From Thiothrix phosphatis (GTDB lineage: Bacteria > Pseudomonadota > Gammaproteobacteria > Thiotrichales > Thiotrichaceae): a DNA stretch of 64,000 nucleotides. The position numbers and the translations under genes are program-made. Below are positions 18,002-27,691 of this stretch, in pieces. Where the stretch lies: positions 1 to 64,000 of the forward strand of contig NZ_JAYMYJ010000110.1 of assembly GCF_035668035.1 (NCBI RefSeq). Direction: 5' to 3'. The first letter of the stretch is position 1, and each line of letters opens with the position of its first letter. The notes beneath the pieces are model-generated. The model was not told the DNA's origin and made no database searches. It worked only from the letters and a program-made list of their open reading frames with translations.

Positions 18002-19353
18002 CGGGAGGCTCCTGCCGGGCCACTGTTACCGGCACCTGCTGCGGCGCTGCCGATGATCACCGGCATGTCCGGCTGAAGGTCGCCGCTGACGACTTCGGTC
18101 ATCTTGCCGTCGGTAATGCCGGTTTGGACCTTGACTGGGCGTGGATGCCCGTCTTGCAGTATCCAGACCCGCTGTTCGCTGTTGCCAACCGCCGCATCCG
18201 GCTTGGAAGGCTGGGTGCGTTGGCGGTTCATGCCGGGCGGACGCGGCATCAGTTTGGAAAGGAAGCCGCCGCCGGACTGATCGCCGGACGGCCTGCCACC
18301 GCCATTGCCACCAAACGTAGGCTTGAAGCGCAACGCGGCGTTAGGGACCAGCAAGGCGTTTTCGCGCGAATCGGTGCTGATGGTGGCGGTCGCCGTCATG
18401 CCGGGGCGCAAGGTCAGGTCGGCATTGGCGACAGACAGCGTGGTGGCGTAGGAAACCACATTGTCGGCAGTGGTCGAGCCTAGGCTTACGCGGGTGATGG
18501 ACGCCGGGTATTTGCGGCCCGGCCAAGCGTCGACGGTGAATTCGGCTTTCTGCCCTTCCTTGACTTGGCCGACATCGGCCTCATCCACGCCGACCTCCAG
18601 CTCCATCTTCGACAGGTCTTCCGCCAGCGTGAACAGGGTTGGCGCGGACAACGAAGCCGCCACCGTCTGCCCCGTTTCAACTGAACGGTTCAGCACCACG
18701 CCATCGATCGGCGAGGTGATGATGGCCTTGCCCAGATTGGTTTCTGACGAACGCAGATCCGCCTCGGCGGAAATCACGGTCGTCTTGGACACCGCCTCAT
18801 CGGCCAGGGCGCTATCCATCGCGGCTTGCGCGGAATCCAGGTCGGACTTGGCGGGCAACTTGCCGCCGGAAGACTGGTTCAATTGCAGCAGCCGGTTGAG
18901 GTTGGTGCGCGCCTCCTTGGACTTGGCGGCGGCCTGTTTCACCTTGGCCTGCGCGGAAGCCAGCGACGCCTTGCCCTTGGTGATGGTGTCCTTGAGCTGG
19001 GTGGTGTTCAGGCGCGCCAGCACCTGCCCTTTCTTGACTTGGTCGTTGTTGTCCACCAGCACCGCCTCGACCGTGCCGGACAGCTCCGTGCCGATGTCAA
19101 CTTGGTTGAGCGGTTGCAGGTTGCCGGTCGCCGTCACGCTGACGCTCAGGTTGCCGCGCGTGGCGGGTTGGGTCTGGAAGCGTGGCTCACTGCTGGCGCT
19201 GGGCGATTGCAGGTAATACCAGCCGCCCGCCGCCACTGCCAGCACCACGACAACGGACAACCAACGCTTCCAAGCGCGGCCTTTGCCTGGGCGGCCCGTT
19301 TTTTGTTTCAGGACATCCTCAACGGAAGGGTTGGTGGGTGTGTTCATGGTCAT
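17998..19353 (-). CDS. macA: MacA-like periplasmic adaptor (membrane fusion protein)
   Basis: About 451 residues. A cytoplasmic N-terminus is followed by one membrane anchor (WLSVVVVLAVAAGGWYYL), a lipoyl/barrel-sandwich domain split around a long coiled-coil hairpin (about residues 100-200, rich in Ala/Lys/Gln), and a beta-barrel. The hairpin inserts between ATGNLQPLNQVDIGTELSG and TSPIDGVVLNRSVETGQTV, the family's hallmark halves. It links the MacB permease to a TolC channel. Two ATGs (19353 and 19347) share AAGGAG/AAGGA ribosome sites. A Gly/Pro-rich insert near residues 370-410 is unusual. Confidence 0.93.
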   Translation of the reverse strand: MTMNTPTNPSVEDVLKQKTGRPGKGRAWKRWLSVVVVLAVAAGGWYYLQSPSASSEPRFQTQPATRGNLSVSVTATGNLQPLNQVDIGTELSGTVEAVLVDNNDQVKKGQVLARLNTTQLKDTITKGKASLASAQAKVKQAAAKSKEARTNLNRLLQLNQSSGGKLPAKSDLDSAQAAMDSALADEAVSKTTVISAEADLRSSETNLGKAIITSPIDGVVLNRSVETGQTVAASLSAPTLFTLAEDLSKMELEVGVDEADVGQVKEGQKAEFTVDAWPGRKYPASITRVSLGSTTADNVVSYATTLSVANADLTLRPGMTATATISTDSRENALLVPNAALRFKPTFGGNGGGRPSGDQSGGGFLSKLMPRPPGMNRQRTQPSKPDAAVGNSEQRVWILQDGHPRPVKVQTGITDGKMTEVVSGDLQPDMPVIIGSAAAGAGNSGPAGASR

Positions 19354-19366
19354 GTTCCTTAGCTCC

Positions 19367-20731
19367 TTACCAAGCGCCGCCAACGGCTTTGTAGAGACTG
19401 ATGATTGCCTGGGTGTTGTCCGCCTGGGCCGCCAGCAAGCTTTCTTGCGCACTCAAGGTGCTGCGCTGGGCATCCAGCACGTTCTGGAAATCGGTCGTGC
19501 CCGCTTCATAACTCAGCTTCGCCAGATGTTCCGCGCTGCGGGCCAGCTCCACGTTGTTCGTCAAGATCGGCTGTTGCTGACGGTTGGCTTGCAGGCTGGA
19601 AAATGCATTGGCCACGTCTTTCAGCGCGGTCAGCAGGGTCTTTTGGTAACTGGCGACTGCCTGTTCACGGGCGGCGTCGCGGCTTTCCACTTGCTGTTTC
19701 AGTTTGCCGCCGTCAAACAGCGGCGCACTGATGGAGGCCAGCAGGGAACGCGCCACCGTGGTCGGGTCGATCAGGTCAGCCAGGCTCAGGCTGCTGGCGC
19801 TGAGTGAGCCGCCCAGATTGAAACTGGGGTAAAGGTTCGCCTTGGCTTCGCCGACCCGCAAAGCCGCCGCCGTCACCTTGTATTCGGCAGCGCGGATGTC
19901 CGGACGCTGCCGCAAGGCGTTGGCCGGAACCGCGTTCGCCAATTGCGCCGCCGCCGTCGGAATTGGTTTGGCCGCCTCCAGCCGCGCCTGCAAGGCTGCT
20001 GGCCCCTTGCCGGTCAGGGTTCCCAAGGCGTTTTCGCTTTGGGTGATGCTGTCTTTCAGCGCCGGAATCTGCGCCTGCGACTGCCCCAGGCTCAAGCTGG
20101 CCTGGTCAGCCTCCAGCCCGCTGGCCAACCCGGCTTGCTGCTTGAGGGAAACCAGCCGCACGGTTTCGTTACGGGAAGCCAGGCTCTGCTGGGCGACGGC
20201 CAGCCGCGCCTGCGCCAGCCGCAAGTTGACGTAATTGCTGGCGACTTCGGCGGCGAGCGAGGCTTTCACATCCTCCACACCGGCTTGGGCGGCCTGCACA
20301 TCCGCTTCGGAAGCGTCGCGGGCAAGGCGGTTGCCGCCGAACACGTCAGCTTCCCAACTGGCGTCGATGCTGGCGCCGTAATTGTCACTGCCGCTGTTGC
20401 GCCGGACTGAGCCGCCCGCCGACACGCTGGGCAGCAGGCTGGCCCCGGCGATCGCCCGTTGCGCCCGCGCCGCCCGCAAGCTGGCTTGGGCAGTCTTGAT
20501 GTCGGGGTTGGCTTGCAGGGCTTCCTGGATCAGGCTGGTCATGATGGGGTCATTGAAACGCCCCCACCACGCCGCCTGCACCGGCGCACGGCTGGCCACC
20601 GCCGCGCTGGCCTGCAATTGGGTGGAAGCGCCCTGCGGCGCGGTATCCCGGATACTCGCGGCAGGGGAACAGGCAGTCAGCGCCACGCATACTGCCAGAC
20701 TGGTCATCAGGGGAGCCGGTTTACGCAACAT
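19367..20731 (-). CDS. TolC-like outer membrane efflux lipoprotein (NodT family)
   Basis: 454 residues with lipobox VALTACSPA, the mark of NodT/OprM-type channels. Two repeated helical halves carry the usual NPDIKTAQASLRAARAQ and RPDIRAAEYKVTAAALRVGE segments. It forms the outer-membrane exit duct for the MacAB pump encoded 13 bp downstream. The ATG at 20731 has AAGGATC upstream. A four-copy GTAAA array lies 56-91 bp upstream of the start codon, which suggests envelope-stress control of the operon. Confidence 0.93.
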   Translation of the reverse strand: MLRKPAPLMTSLAVCVALTACSPAASIRDTAPQGASTQLQASAAVASRAPVQAAWWGRFNDPIMTSLIQEALQANPDIKTAQASLRAARAQRAIAGASLLPSVSAGGSVRRNSGSDNYGASIDASWEADVFGGNRLARDASEADVQAAQAGVEDVKASLAAEVASNYVNLRLAQARLAVAQQSLASRNETVRLVSLKQQAGLASGLEADQASLSLGQSQAQIPALKDSITQSENALGTLTGKGPAALQARLEAAKPIPTAAAQLANAVPANALRQRPDIRAAEYKVTAAALRVGEAKANLYPSFNLGGSLSASSLSLADLIDPTTVARSLLASISAPLFDGGKLKQQVESRDAAREQAVASYQKTLLTALKDVANAFSSLQANRQQQPILTNNVELARSAEHLAKLSYEAGTTDFQNVLDAQRSTLSAQESLLAAQADNTQAIISLYKAVGGAW

Positions 20732-20786
20732 TATGTGATCCTTGATCGTTGTGTCTTTCAATGGGGTAAGTGTCGCGCACCTACCC

Positions 20787-20822
20787 GTAAAGATGGGTAA
20801 GGCGAATGTAAAGAAATGTAAA
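20787..20822. promoter_or_regulatory. Four-half-site GTAAA array (candidate CpxR operator) of the MacAB-TolC operon
   Basis: Half-sites GTAAA 20787, GTAAG 20797, GTAAA 20808 and GTAAA 20818 start 10, 11 and 10 bp apart. The E. coli CpxR site is GTAAA-N5-GTAAA, so this is two adjoining sites. It lies in the 212-bp gap between the TolC-like gene and the Spy-like gene. The same layout recurs at 21637 and 31205. Confidence 0.72.
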
Positions 20823-20943
20823 ATTCCGCCTTACGCCACATGAACCGCCAAAACCGGGGGGAATTCAAGCAAGCCCACAGAACAACGGGCTTGACCGCCT
20901 AGCAGCCAAGCCCGTGTCATAGCCCTATTGGTATCCTGCGCCC

Positions 20944-21579
20944 TTATTGGGAACGTTTGCCGCCCATGCGTGGTAGACGCATCTGTTCAAACTTGGCTGC
21001 CTGCTCCGCCGTCAACGCCTGTTTGATCAGGGTTTGGGTTTCCGTGCGCAGCGCTTCCATTTCCGTGCGTTGCTGCTGCTGGATGGCTGCAATCTGGCTG
21101 GCTTGCCCGTCGCTAAGGCCCAGCACAGTTTTCATCCGTTCGGCCATGCGCCCCTGCATCGGCTGTGGAGGCTGGCCGCCCATACCTGGCCCCATCGCGC
21201 CATCTGGCGGTGGCGGGTTCTGGCCGTCCATACCCGGTGCCATCGCGCCATCTGGCGGAGCTTGGCGCTGGCCGCCCTTCATCCCTCCCGGTGGCCCGCG
21301 GCGTTGCTGGAGTTGCTCAAACTTGGCCGCCTGCTCCGCCGTCAGCAGCGCTTTGATCTGCGCCTGGAAACCTTCATGCAGCGCTTGCATTTTGTCGCGC
21401 TGGGCCGTTTCAATGGCGGTAATCTGGCTGACTTGCGCCTCCGTCAACCCCAGTTCCGTTTGCATCCGCTCCATCTGACGCCCCTGGCCCGGCGGCACAT
21501 CGCCTTGCGAAGCCGCAATGGCCGCCCCGCTGCTGATCAGCACGCCAGCCAGCAGCGCCATCTTCAAAAAAGGTTTCAT
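20944..21579 (-). CDS. Spy/CpxP-like periplasmic protein with two LTXXQ repeats
   Basis: 211 residues, signal peptide ALLAGVLISSGAAIAAS. Two similar halves each contain LTXXQ-type motifs: LGLTEAQVSQI and LLTAEQAAKFEQL, then LGLSDGQASQI and ALTAEQAAKFEQM. The halves are joined by a Gly/Pro/Met-rich linker (about 95-140) with near-repeated PPDGAM..GM units. LTXXQ proteins (Spy, CpxP) are periplasmic chaperones or stress sensors induced by Cpx. The ATG at 21579 has AAGGAGAT upstream. It diverges from the DUF4405 gene over a GTAAA array. Confidence 0.85.
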   Translation of the reverse strand: MKPFLKMALLAGVLISSGAAIAASQGDVPPGQGRQMERMQTELGLTEAQVSQITAIETAQRDKMQALHEGFQAQIKALLTAEQAAKFEQLQQRRGPPGGMKGGQRQAPPDGAMAPGMDGQNPPPPDGAMGPGMGGQPPQPMQGRMAERMKTVLGLSDGQASQIAAIQQQQRTEMEALRTETQTLIKQALTAEQAAKFEQMRLPRMGGKRSQ

Positions 21580-21636
21580 TATTGGTATCTCCTTCATGGA
21601 TTGAATTATGGAGAGCAGAGTATCCGCCGGTTGTGC

Positions 21637-21672
21637 GTAAAAATGGGTAAAGCGTTTGTAAAAGAATGTAAA
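21637..21672. promoter_or_regulatory. Four-half-site GTAAA array between the Spy-like and DUF4405 genes
   Basis: GTAAA at 21637, 21647, 21658 and 21668, start spacing 10-11-10 bp, identical in layout to the array at 20787. It lies in the 171-bp divergent intergenic region, 58-93 bp from the Spy-like start and 79 bp from the DUF4405 start, so it could serve both promoters. Confidence 0.75.
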
Positions 21673-21750
21673 GCCGCTTTTGTCTGTATAAGCAATTGCT
21701 GATGATTGCCGCCATCACACAAGCTTTGACAACATGGAGATTAATCAATT

Positions 21751-22260
21751 ATGGACACGACCACCTTACGCCGCTTTGCCACCCCGCTGGTCATCGGCTC
21801 TTTCATGCTGATGGCCGTCACTGGCGTCATGATGTTTTTCCACCTGGAGGCAGGCATCATCAAAGCCGCGCACGAATGGCTGAGTTGGATCATGGTGCTG
21901 GCGGTGGGCGTGCATGTCAGCATGCACTGGCGTTCGTTCAGCCGTTATTTCACCCAGAAACCGGCAGTGGCGGTGGTCGGCCTGTTCGCCACGGTGTTGG
22001 TGGCCTCGATGCTGATCCAGGGCGGCGGTGAGCGCCGTGGCCCTCCCGGTGGACAGATGCAGGCGGCGCGGGTGTTGCTCAACGCGCCGTTGAACCAGTT
22101 GGCGGGCGTCACCGGCAAAACCGTGGAAGCCTTGCAAGGCCAGTTGCAGCAAGTCGGCCTAAACGCCAGCGACGCCAACACGTCATTGGAAGACATCGCC
22201 CGCCAGAACCAGCGCAACCCTGTTGAAGTGCTGAACAGCGTGCTGGCCAACCAGCCGTAA
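21751..22260 (+). CDS. DUF4405-type small membrane protein
   Basis: 169 residues. Three predicted helices: PLVIGSFMLMAVTGVMMFF, an AAHEWLSWIMVLAVGVHVSMHW segment with two candidate haem-ligating His, and VAVVGLFATVLVASMLI. His pairs in such positions recall the cytochrome b-like DUF4405 family. A C-terminal soluble tail (about 95-169) follows. It diverges from the Spy-like gene across a GTAAA operator, so both may be induced by envelope stress. Function unknown. Confidence 0.8.
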   Translation: MDTTTLRRFATPLVIGSFMLMAVTGVMMFFHLEAGIIKAAHEWLSWIMVLAVGVHVSMHWRSFSRYFTQKPAVAVVGLFATVLVASMLIQGGGERRGPPGGQMQAARVLLNAPLNQLAGVTGKTVEALQGQLQQVGLNASDANTSLEDIARQNQRNPVEVLNSVLANQP

Positions 22261-22290
22261 CGGATGAAATGTCCTTCCTTCCGGGTTTGG

Positions 22291-22698
22291 CTATTCATGG
22301 GCCAAACCCGTGTGCGTAGCCTCCCTGCTGGCAATCGCCCGGTCAATGATCCCGAACAGGGCATCAGCATCAAACGGCTTTTCCAGAAAATCGAAAACAC
22401 CCGCTTCCTTGGCCTCATTCCTGGCTGACTGGCCGCCATGCCCGGACATAATAATGACGGGAATGTCTTGTTCGCGCCGCCGCAAGCGCTGCACCAGTTC
22501 AATGCCGGTAATCCCCGGCATCCGCAAATCCGCCAGCACGCACCCCGCCTCCGCCAAATCAAGCCCACCCTCAAAGGCGGCTTCAAAGGCAAGGGCGGAT
22601 TCATACGTGGACACGGTGAAATCCCCTGCTTCCAGCAGGAACTGGATCGAGGCGCGGACTGCATCGTCATCATCAACGATGTAGACAGTTTTTTTCAT
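22291..22698 (-). CDS. Single-domain response regulator (FixJ-type receiver)
   Basis: 135 residues, receiver domain only: acidic pocket VDDDDA, phospho-acceptor Asp in VLADLRMPGITG, Thr/Ser in IIMSGHGG and Lys in FLEKPFDADALF. There is no output domain, so it works by protein contact or as a phosphate carrier. The ATG at 22698 is seven bases after an AGGTG site. It directly follows the large CheB-CheR-kinase gene on the same strand, 24 bp downstream, so it is probably that kinase's target. Confidence 0.88.
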   Translation of the reverse strand: MKKTVYIVDDDDAVRASIQFLLEAGDFTVSTYESALAFEAAFEGGLDLAEAGCVLADLRMPGITGIELVQRLRRREQDIPVIIMSGHGGQSARNEAKEAGVFDFLEKPFDADALFGIIDRAIASREATHTGLAHE

Positions 22699-22722
22699 TG
22701 GCATGCACCTCATGCAGACATC

Positions 22723-25700
22723 TCAAACAGGCAACACAATCCGGAAGCTCATGCCGCGGTCAGGGTTCGGAAACGCGGACAACACGCCTCCATGCGCCTC
22801 AATGATGGTTTTGGAAATGGAAACACCCAAGCCCATCCCTTTCGTTTTGGTAGTAAAGAAAGGGTGAAACAGCTTTTCCAGCTCCTCCTCCGACATGCCG
22901 GGGCCTGAGTCCCTGATAATTATCTCAATATTTCCGTCCTGATTCTGCCGGGTCTGCACGGCCAATTCCTGTGGCTGCCCCTTGCTTTCCGCCATTGCCT
23001 CAATGGCATTGTGGATGAGGTTCAGCAGCACCTGCTGGATCTGGATGGCGTCCACGGCAATGCCGGGCAGGGCCCCGTCCAGCTCATAGCTGACCTGGAT
23101 GCCAGCAAGCCTGGCCTCGGGCTGCCATAATTGCGCGCTGTCACGGATCAGCTGGTTGATGTCCTCCGGCTTTTTGGCCGGATGCCCGGTCTGGATGAAC
23201 TCCCGCAAACGGTGAATGATGTCACCCGCCCGGTTGGCCTGGACACTGAGCTTGTCGAGCACGGGGATCAGTTTGTCCACCGCCACGCCATCGTGCTCCA
23301 GCAAACGGCGCATCCCCTGTGCGTAGTTGGAAATGGCCGCCAGCGGCTGGTTGATTTCATGCGCCAATCCGGATGCCATTTCGCCAGCGATGGCGACCCG
23401 CCCCAGATGGCTCAACTCGGCCAAATGCCGCCGCGCCTGCTCTTCGGCTTCCTTCCTGGCGGTTATGTCAATACAGGTGACGATGTAACCCAGGAAATGC
23501 CGACTGCTGGCCAGGCGAGGCACGCCGCGCCCCAGCAGCCAGCGATAGCCGTTATTATGCTGGTGCAGCCGCCATTCCACCTCAAACTCCGCCCTTGCCT
23601 GCACAGCACCCTGGAAAATCGCCAGAAAACTGTTGCGGTCATCAGGGTGGATCAACTGCGTCCAGTCATTGCCCAACTCCTCTTCCAACGAACGCCCGGT
23701 GAAATCAAGCCAGCGCTGGTTGAACCACTGGCTGTCGCCGTCCTCGTCACACAGCCAGATGAACGCCGGGGACTTGTCGCTCATGTGCCGGAAACGCTCT
23801 TCGCTTTCGCGCAGCAACGCTTGGTTGCGCGCCCGCTCAACCACCCGGCCCAGTTCAGTGCCGACCTGCTCCAGCACATCCAGCAGCTCCACCTCTTTCG
23901 CCAGCGGTTCCGGGTGGAACAATTCGATGACCGCAAACGCCTCCCTGCCCACCAACACCGGGAACGCCGCCAGCGTGTTCAGGCCGAGCTGGTGCAGGAT
24001 GACGGAGCGGCTACAGCTTTCATCCAGTTCGCCGCCGCTGAGCCAGTAGCTCTGCTTGTCGCGCAGCACCCGGGCCGGCATGGATTTTTCTTCCCCCAAC
24101 GCCAGTTCCTGGGTCGCCTCCAGCAATGGCCGGTAACGCTTCTCCGCCTTGGCCGACCACAGGCCCGCGTGTTTGAGGTTCTGCTCCTTGTCGACCGTCA
24201 GCATGTAGGCGTGGGCCAGCGGCCAGCCCAATGCGGAACACAGGCGGTTGATGATGGCCTCCACCGCTGGCGCAATCGCCTCGGCGTGGTTGGCGAGCTT
24301 GGCCACATCGCGCAACAGGTTGGCGTAACCGGCGCGTTTCGCCACCCGCACTTCCAGCGTTTGGTTCATTGCCTGAAGTTCGTTTTGCGCCTGCTTCAAC
24401 TGGCTGACATCCGTCCAGGTGATCAGCACGCCATCAATGCGGTTGTCCTGGGTGCGGTAAGGCACCACCCGTTGCAGGAACCATCTCCCCTGCGTGGTCT
24501 GCACTTCCCGTTCAACCGTTTCCAGCCTGTCCAGCACCCGCTGCGCATCCTGCAACAAACCGGAATCGATCACCAGGGTGGCGATGTCCTCCACTGAACG
24601 GCCAATATCGGAGGGGATCAGCTTGAACAAGCGCGTGGTGTAAGGCGTGTAACGCTTGATGCGGAACTGCGTGTCCAGGAACAGGGTGGCCAGATCAGTG
24701 CTGCTGAACAGGTTGCTCAGGTCGTCATTGGCGGCGGCCAGCTCGGCCACCTTGTCCTGCAACTGGGTGTTGACGGTATTGAGCTCTTCGTTGACCGACT
24801 GCAATTCTTCCTTGGAGGTTTCCAGTTCCTCATTGGTGGATTGCAGTTCCTCATTCATCGACATGACTTCTTCATTGGAAGCCTTGAGCTCCTCGTTGGA
24901 GCTTTCCAGCTCCTCGATGGTGCTCTGCAAATCCTCGCGGGTGCCCGCCAGCTCCGCTTCCAGTTGATGCACGATGTTTTCATCGATATCGCCATCGTGA
25001 TGCTGTTCACTGACACCGCTGCTGATGTGCTCTCCCGGAATGAAAGCCACCAACAGCAGGCCATCATCCGGGCGCGAGGAACTCATGACCGGGCTGACCA
25101 CAATGTCCGCCTGATGGCGGCTTTTATCCGCATGCTGATAATCGGCCGTCACCTGCACCCGGCAGCTTTCACGGCGCGCCTTGAGCACCGCCGAACGCAG
25201 CTTGGTGCGCAAACCGTCGCGCGCCATGTAAACCAGGTTCTGGGTCGGCTCCCCCGTCGGCTGGATAAGATACTCGCCGGTAGCGCCGTAGTAATACAGG
25301 ATCTGGTCATTGCGGTTGACCAGCACCGCAGCAGGGGCAAACTCTTCCAGCAACGCTTGTTGCGCCAGGGCGGCGGAGGTCAATTGCGGCGTATTGGCGC
25401 GGATCGGCAAAACCGGCCCCTTGCCCTGCTCGGACAAAATCGGGAACTCCAGCCCACCGGGATGCCGTGAGCCAATACGCTGGTAGACACGGAATTTCTT
25501 GTTGACGGTATCGAACAGGCCGCTCTGCTGGCCGATGGTTTCCGAGCCGCCCAGGAACAGGTAGCCATCCGGCTTGAGCGCGAAATGGAATAGGGAAAAC
25601 AGTTTCTTCTGGATTTCCGGTTTCAGGTAAATCAGCAGGTTGCGGCAACTGATCAGATCCAGCCGGGAAAACGGCGCATCCCGCACCACATTCTGCGAGG

Positions 25701-26913
25701 CGAACACGATCGATTCCCGCAGCGGCTTGACCACCCGGTAATGCTCGCCGACTTTCTCAAAAAACTGTTCCAGCCGCCGGGGCGAAACATCCGAGGCGAT
25801 ACTGTCGGGGTAAACGCCATTGCGGGCGGTTTCCAGCGCCACTTCATCGATATCCGAGGCGAATATCTGCAACTGCGCATTACAATTCCTGGCCTGTAGG
25901 CGCTCCATGAACAGGATGCCGATCGAATAGGCCTCTTCCCCGCTGGCACAGCCCGGCGCCCACACCCGCAACACATCGTCGTTGTGGGCATACTCCACCA
26001 GCTTGTCGACAACGTCCTCTTCCAGAATCTTGAAGGCGTCCTCATCGCGGAAAAAACTGGTGACGCCGATCAGCAAATCCTTGAACAACTGGGTCACTTC
26101 ATCCGGCTGGGAACGCAGGTAATGGATGTAGTCTTCCGGCTTGTCGATCTGTTTCAGCCCCATGCGGCGCTGGATGCGGCGGGTCAGCGTGCCTTTCTTG
26201 TAGCAGCGGAAATCGTAATTGGCGCGCGCGCGCAAAATCCCCAGGATGGTTTGCAGGTAATCCTCCTCATCCTCTTTCAGGGAAGAGGAGGCGTGGCTGA
26301 CATACGGGTGCCGGATGTACCGGACCAGGGTCGCGGCCATGTCCTCCACATCCAGCACTTCGTCCACCACGCCGGTATTGATCGCATTGCGCGGCATGCC
26401 GTCATACTGGGCGCTGGCGGGCGACTGCACCATCACCATGCCGCCATTTTCCTTGATGGCCTTGATGCCCTGGGTGCCGTCGGAACCCGTGCCGGACAGG
26501 ATGATGCCGATGGCTTTTTCCTGCATGTCCTCCGCCAGCGAGCGCAGGAAAAAATCGATGGCCATGCGCATGCCGCGCCGCTCCACCGGGTCGGAAAGCT
26601 TCAAGGTGGCATTGCTGAGGAAAAGGTATTTGTTGGGGGGAATGACATACACATGGTTCGCCTGCACCACCGTTTCCTCCCGGATCTGCACCACCGGCAT
26701 GGAGGTGTAGTTCGACAACAGGTCGGCCATCAGGCTTTCATGATTGGGGTCAAGATGCTGGATCAGGACGAAACAGACCCCGGTATCGTCCGGCAAAGTC
26801 CGGAACAGGCGTTTCAGCGCTTCCAGCCCACCTGCTGACGCGCCTATCCCTGCGACAACGGGTATGGCTGCTCGGGTCGTATGATAATCATTGGGGGGTT
26901 TGTTGTCCGGCAT
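22723..26913 (-). CDS. CheB-CheR-PAS-GAF-PAS hybrid sensor histidine kinase
   Basis: 1396 residues. Order: CheB-type methylesterase (about 18-205; Ser26 in GASAGG, His53, Asp145 in GTGSDGT); CheR-type methyltransferase (about 215-480; SAM motif APGCASGEEAYS); PAS region; a long Glu/Asn/Leu coiled coil (about 650-745) with repeated NEEL units; PAS; GAF (about 880-1030); PAS (about 1040-1150); HisKA with His1185 in GLAHEINQPL; HATPase ending at 1396. All catalytic motifs look intact. Such fusions are predicted to link methylation chemistry to two-component signalling. No membrane helix, so likely cytoplasmic. A receiver gene lies on each side. Confidence 0.93.
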   Translation of the reverse strand: MPDNKPPNDYHTTRAAIPVVAGIGASAGGLEALKRLFRTLPDDTGVCFVLIQHLDPNHESLMADLLSNYTSMPVVQIREETVVQANHVYVIPPNKYLFLSNATLKLSDPVERRGMRMAIDFFLRSLAEDMQEKAIGIILSGTGSDGTQGIKAIKENGGMVMVQSPASAQYDGMPRNAINTGVVDEVLDVEDMAATLVRYIRHPYVSHASSSLKEDEEDYLQTILGILRARANYDFRCYKKGTLTRRIQRRMGLKQIDKPEDYIHYLRSQPDEVTQLFKDLLIGVTSFFRDEDAFKILEEDVVDKLVEYAHNDDVLRVWAPGCASGEEAYSIGILFMERLQARNCNAQLQIFASDIDEVALETARNGVYPDSIASDVSPRRLEQFFEKVGEHYRVVKPLRESIVFASQNVVRDAPFSRLDLISCRNLLIYLKPEIQKKLFSLFHFALKPDGYLFLGGSETIGQQSGLFDTVNKKFRVYQRIGSRHPGGLEFPILSEQGKGPVLPIRANTPQLTSAALAQQALLEEFAPAAVLVNRNDQILYYYGATGEYLIQPTGEPTQNLVYMARDGLRTKLRSAVLKARRESCRVQVTADYQHADKSRHQADIVVSPVMSSSRPDDGLLLVAFIPGEHISSGVSEQHHDGDIDENIVHQLEAELAGTREDLQSTIEELESSNEELKASNEEVMSMNEELQSTNEELETSKEELQSVNEELNTVNTQLQDKVAELAAANDDLSNLFSSTDLATLFLDTQFRIKRYTPYTTRLFKLIPSDIGRSVEDIATLVIDSGLLQDAQRVLDRLETVEREVQTTQGRWFLQRVVPYRTQDNRIDGVLITWTDVSQLKQAQNELQAMNQTLEVRVAKRAGYANLLRDVAKLANHAEAIAPAVEAIINRLCSALGWPLAHAYMLTVDKEQNLKHAGLWSAKAEKRYRPLLEATQELALGEEKSMPARVLRDKQSYWLSGGELDESCSRSVILHQLGLNTLAAFPVLVGREAFAVIELFHPEPLAKEVELLDVLEQVGTELGRVVERARNQALLRESEERFRHMSDKSPAFIWLCDEDGDSQWFNQRWLDFTGRSLEEELGNDWTQLIHPDDRNSFLAIFQGAVQARAEFEVEWRLHQHNNGYRWLLGRGVPRLASSRHFLGYIVTCIDITARKEAEEQARRHLAELSHLGRVAIAGEMASGLAHEINQPLAAISNYAQGMRRLLEHDGVAVDKLIPVLDKLSVQANRAGDIIHRLREFIQTGHPAKKPEDINQLIRDSAQLWQPEARLAGIQVSYELDGALPGIAVDAIQIQQVLLNLIHNAIEAMAESKGQPQELAVQTRQNQDGNIEIIIRDSGPGMSEEELEKLFHPFFTTKTKGMGLGVSISKTIIEAHGGVLSAFPNPDRGMSFRIVLPV

Positions 26914-27082
26914 GACGCATCTTGTCTCGCTTACCCGCTACACTACGGGCCGACAAATCAATGTCTGATGAAAATGAGCTTGCTTCAAGAATAGTCGATC
27001 GCCTAGCCGCGAACCAGCCAAATCCTCTTTTTGGAGAAACAACAGGCACCTGCCTGCCTGTGCAGCAAATCGCCGCTGACTG

Positions 27083-27454
27083 TCACGCGGCCTTGCCCGG
27101 AAACCCAGCCAGCAGTTTTTCCAGTTCATCTATATCGACAGGCTTGGGCATGTGGCGGTCAAAACCGGCTTCCTGTGATTTTTTGCGGTCTTCCGCCTGG
27201 TTGTAGCCGGTCACGGCGAAAATCGGAATGTCGCAAAAACCTGCGCCACGGATCGCCCGGCAAGCGTCATAGCCATTGATGCCGGGCAGGCCAATGTCCA
27301 GCAAGATGGCGGTGGGCTTTTCCTGCAAGGCCAGGGCGATGCCTTCCTTGCCGTCAAACGCCATCAGCACTTCGTGGCCAAACAACCGCAATAGCATGGC
27401 CATGCTGTCAGCCACGTCCGGGTTGTCCTCCACCAGCAAAATACGGTGCCCCAT
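27083..27454 (-). CDS. Single-domain response regulator, close relative of the neighbouring hybrid kinase's receiver
   Basis: 123 residues from the ATG at 27454. Receiver motifs: LVEDNPDVADSMAMLL, phospho-Asp in ILLDIGLPGINGYDACRAI, VTGYNQAEDRKKSQEAGFD and PKPVD. The sequence is strikingly similar along its length to the C-terminal receiver of the hybrid kinase at 27692-30442, which points to duplication. Start uncertain: AAGGAGG sits six bases before an in-frame TTG at 27532, which would add 26 residues. It precedes the CheB-CheR kinase on the same strand with 169 bp between. Confidence 0.82.
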   Translation of the reverse strand: MGHRILLVEDNPDVADSMAMLLRLFGHEVLMAFDGKEGIALALQEKPTAILLDIGLPGINGYDACRAIRGAGFCDIPIFAVTGYNQAEDRKKSQEAGFDRHMPKPVDIDELEKLLAGFPGKAA

Positions 27455-27691
27455 ACGGGATTTCGCCGCCTTGCTGGCGCTTGAATCCGGGCAAGAAGCC
27501 GGTTTCCTATAAAGCTGCTGTCCCACTAACAAAGCGACCCTCCTTACCAACGACCTCGCAGTAATCAACGGAATACTGACGGAAAAATTATTGTTGTTCC
27601 GACCGCTCCACCATCCGGAGCCAATATTCCCAGCAAAATATTAGACAATAACATCGCTTTTTGCCCAATTCATTTATACCGAAAAAAATTA

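Noticed and set aside
20885..20915. Inverted repeat ACGGGCTTG / CAAGCCCGT after the Spy-like gene
   Set aside because: Stem is good but the loop is 13 nt and no T run follows; not called as a terminator with confidence.
26878..26893. Fur-like core TGATAATCATT
   Set aside because: It lies inside the first codons of the CheB-CheR kinase gene, without a symmetrical second half, and the gene has no iron context.
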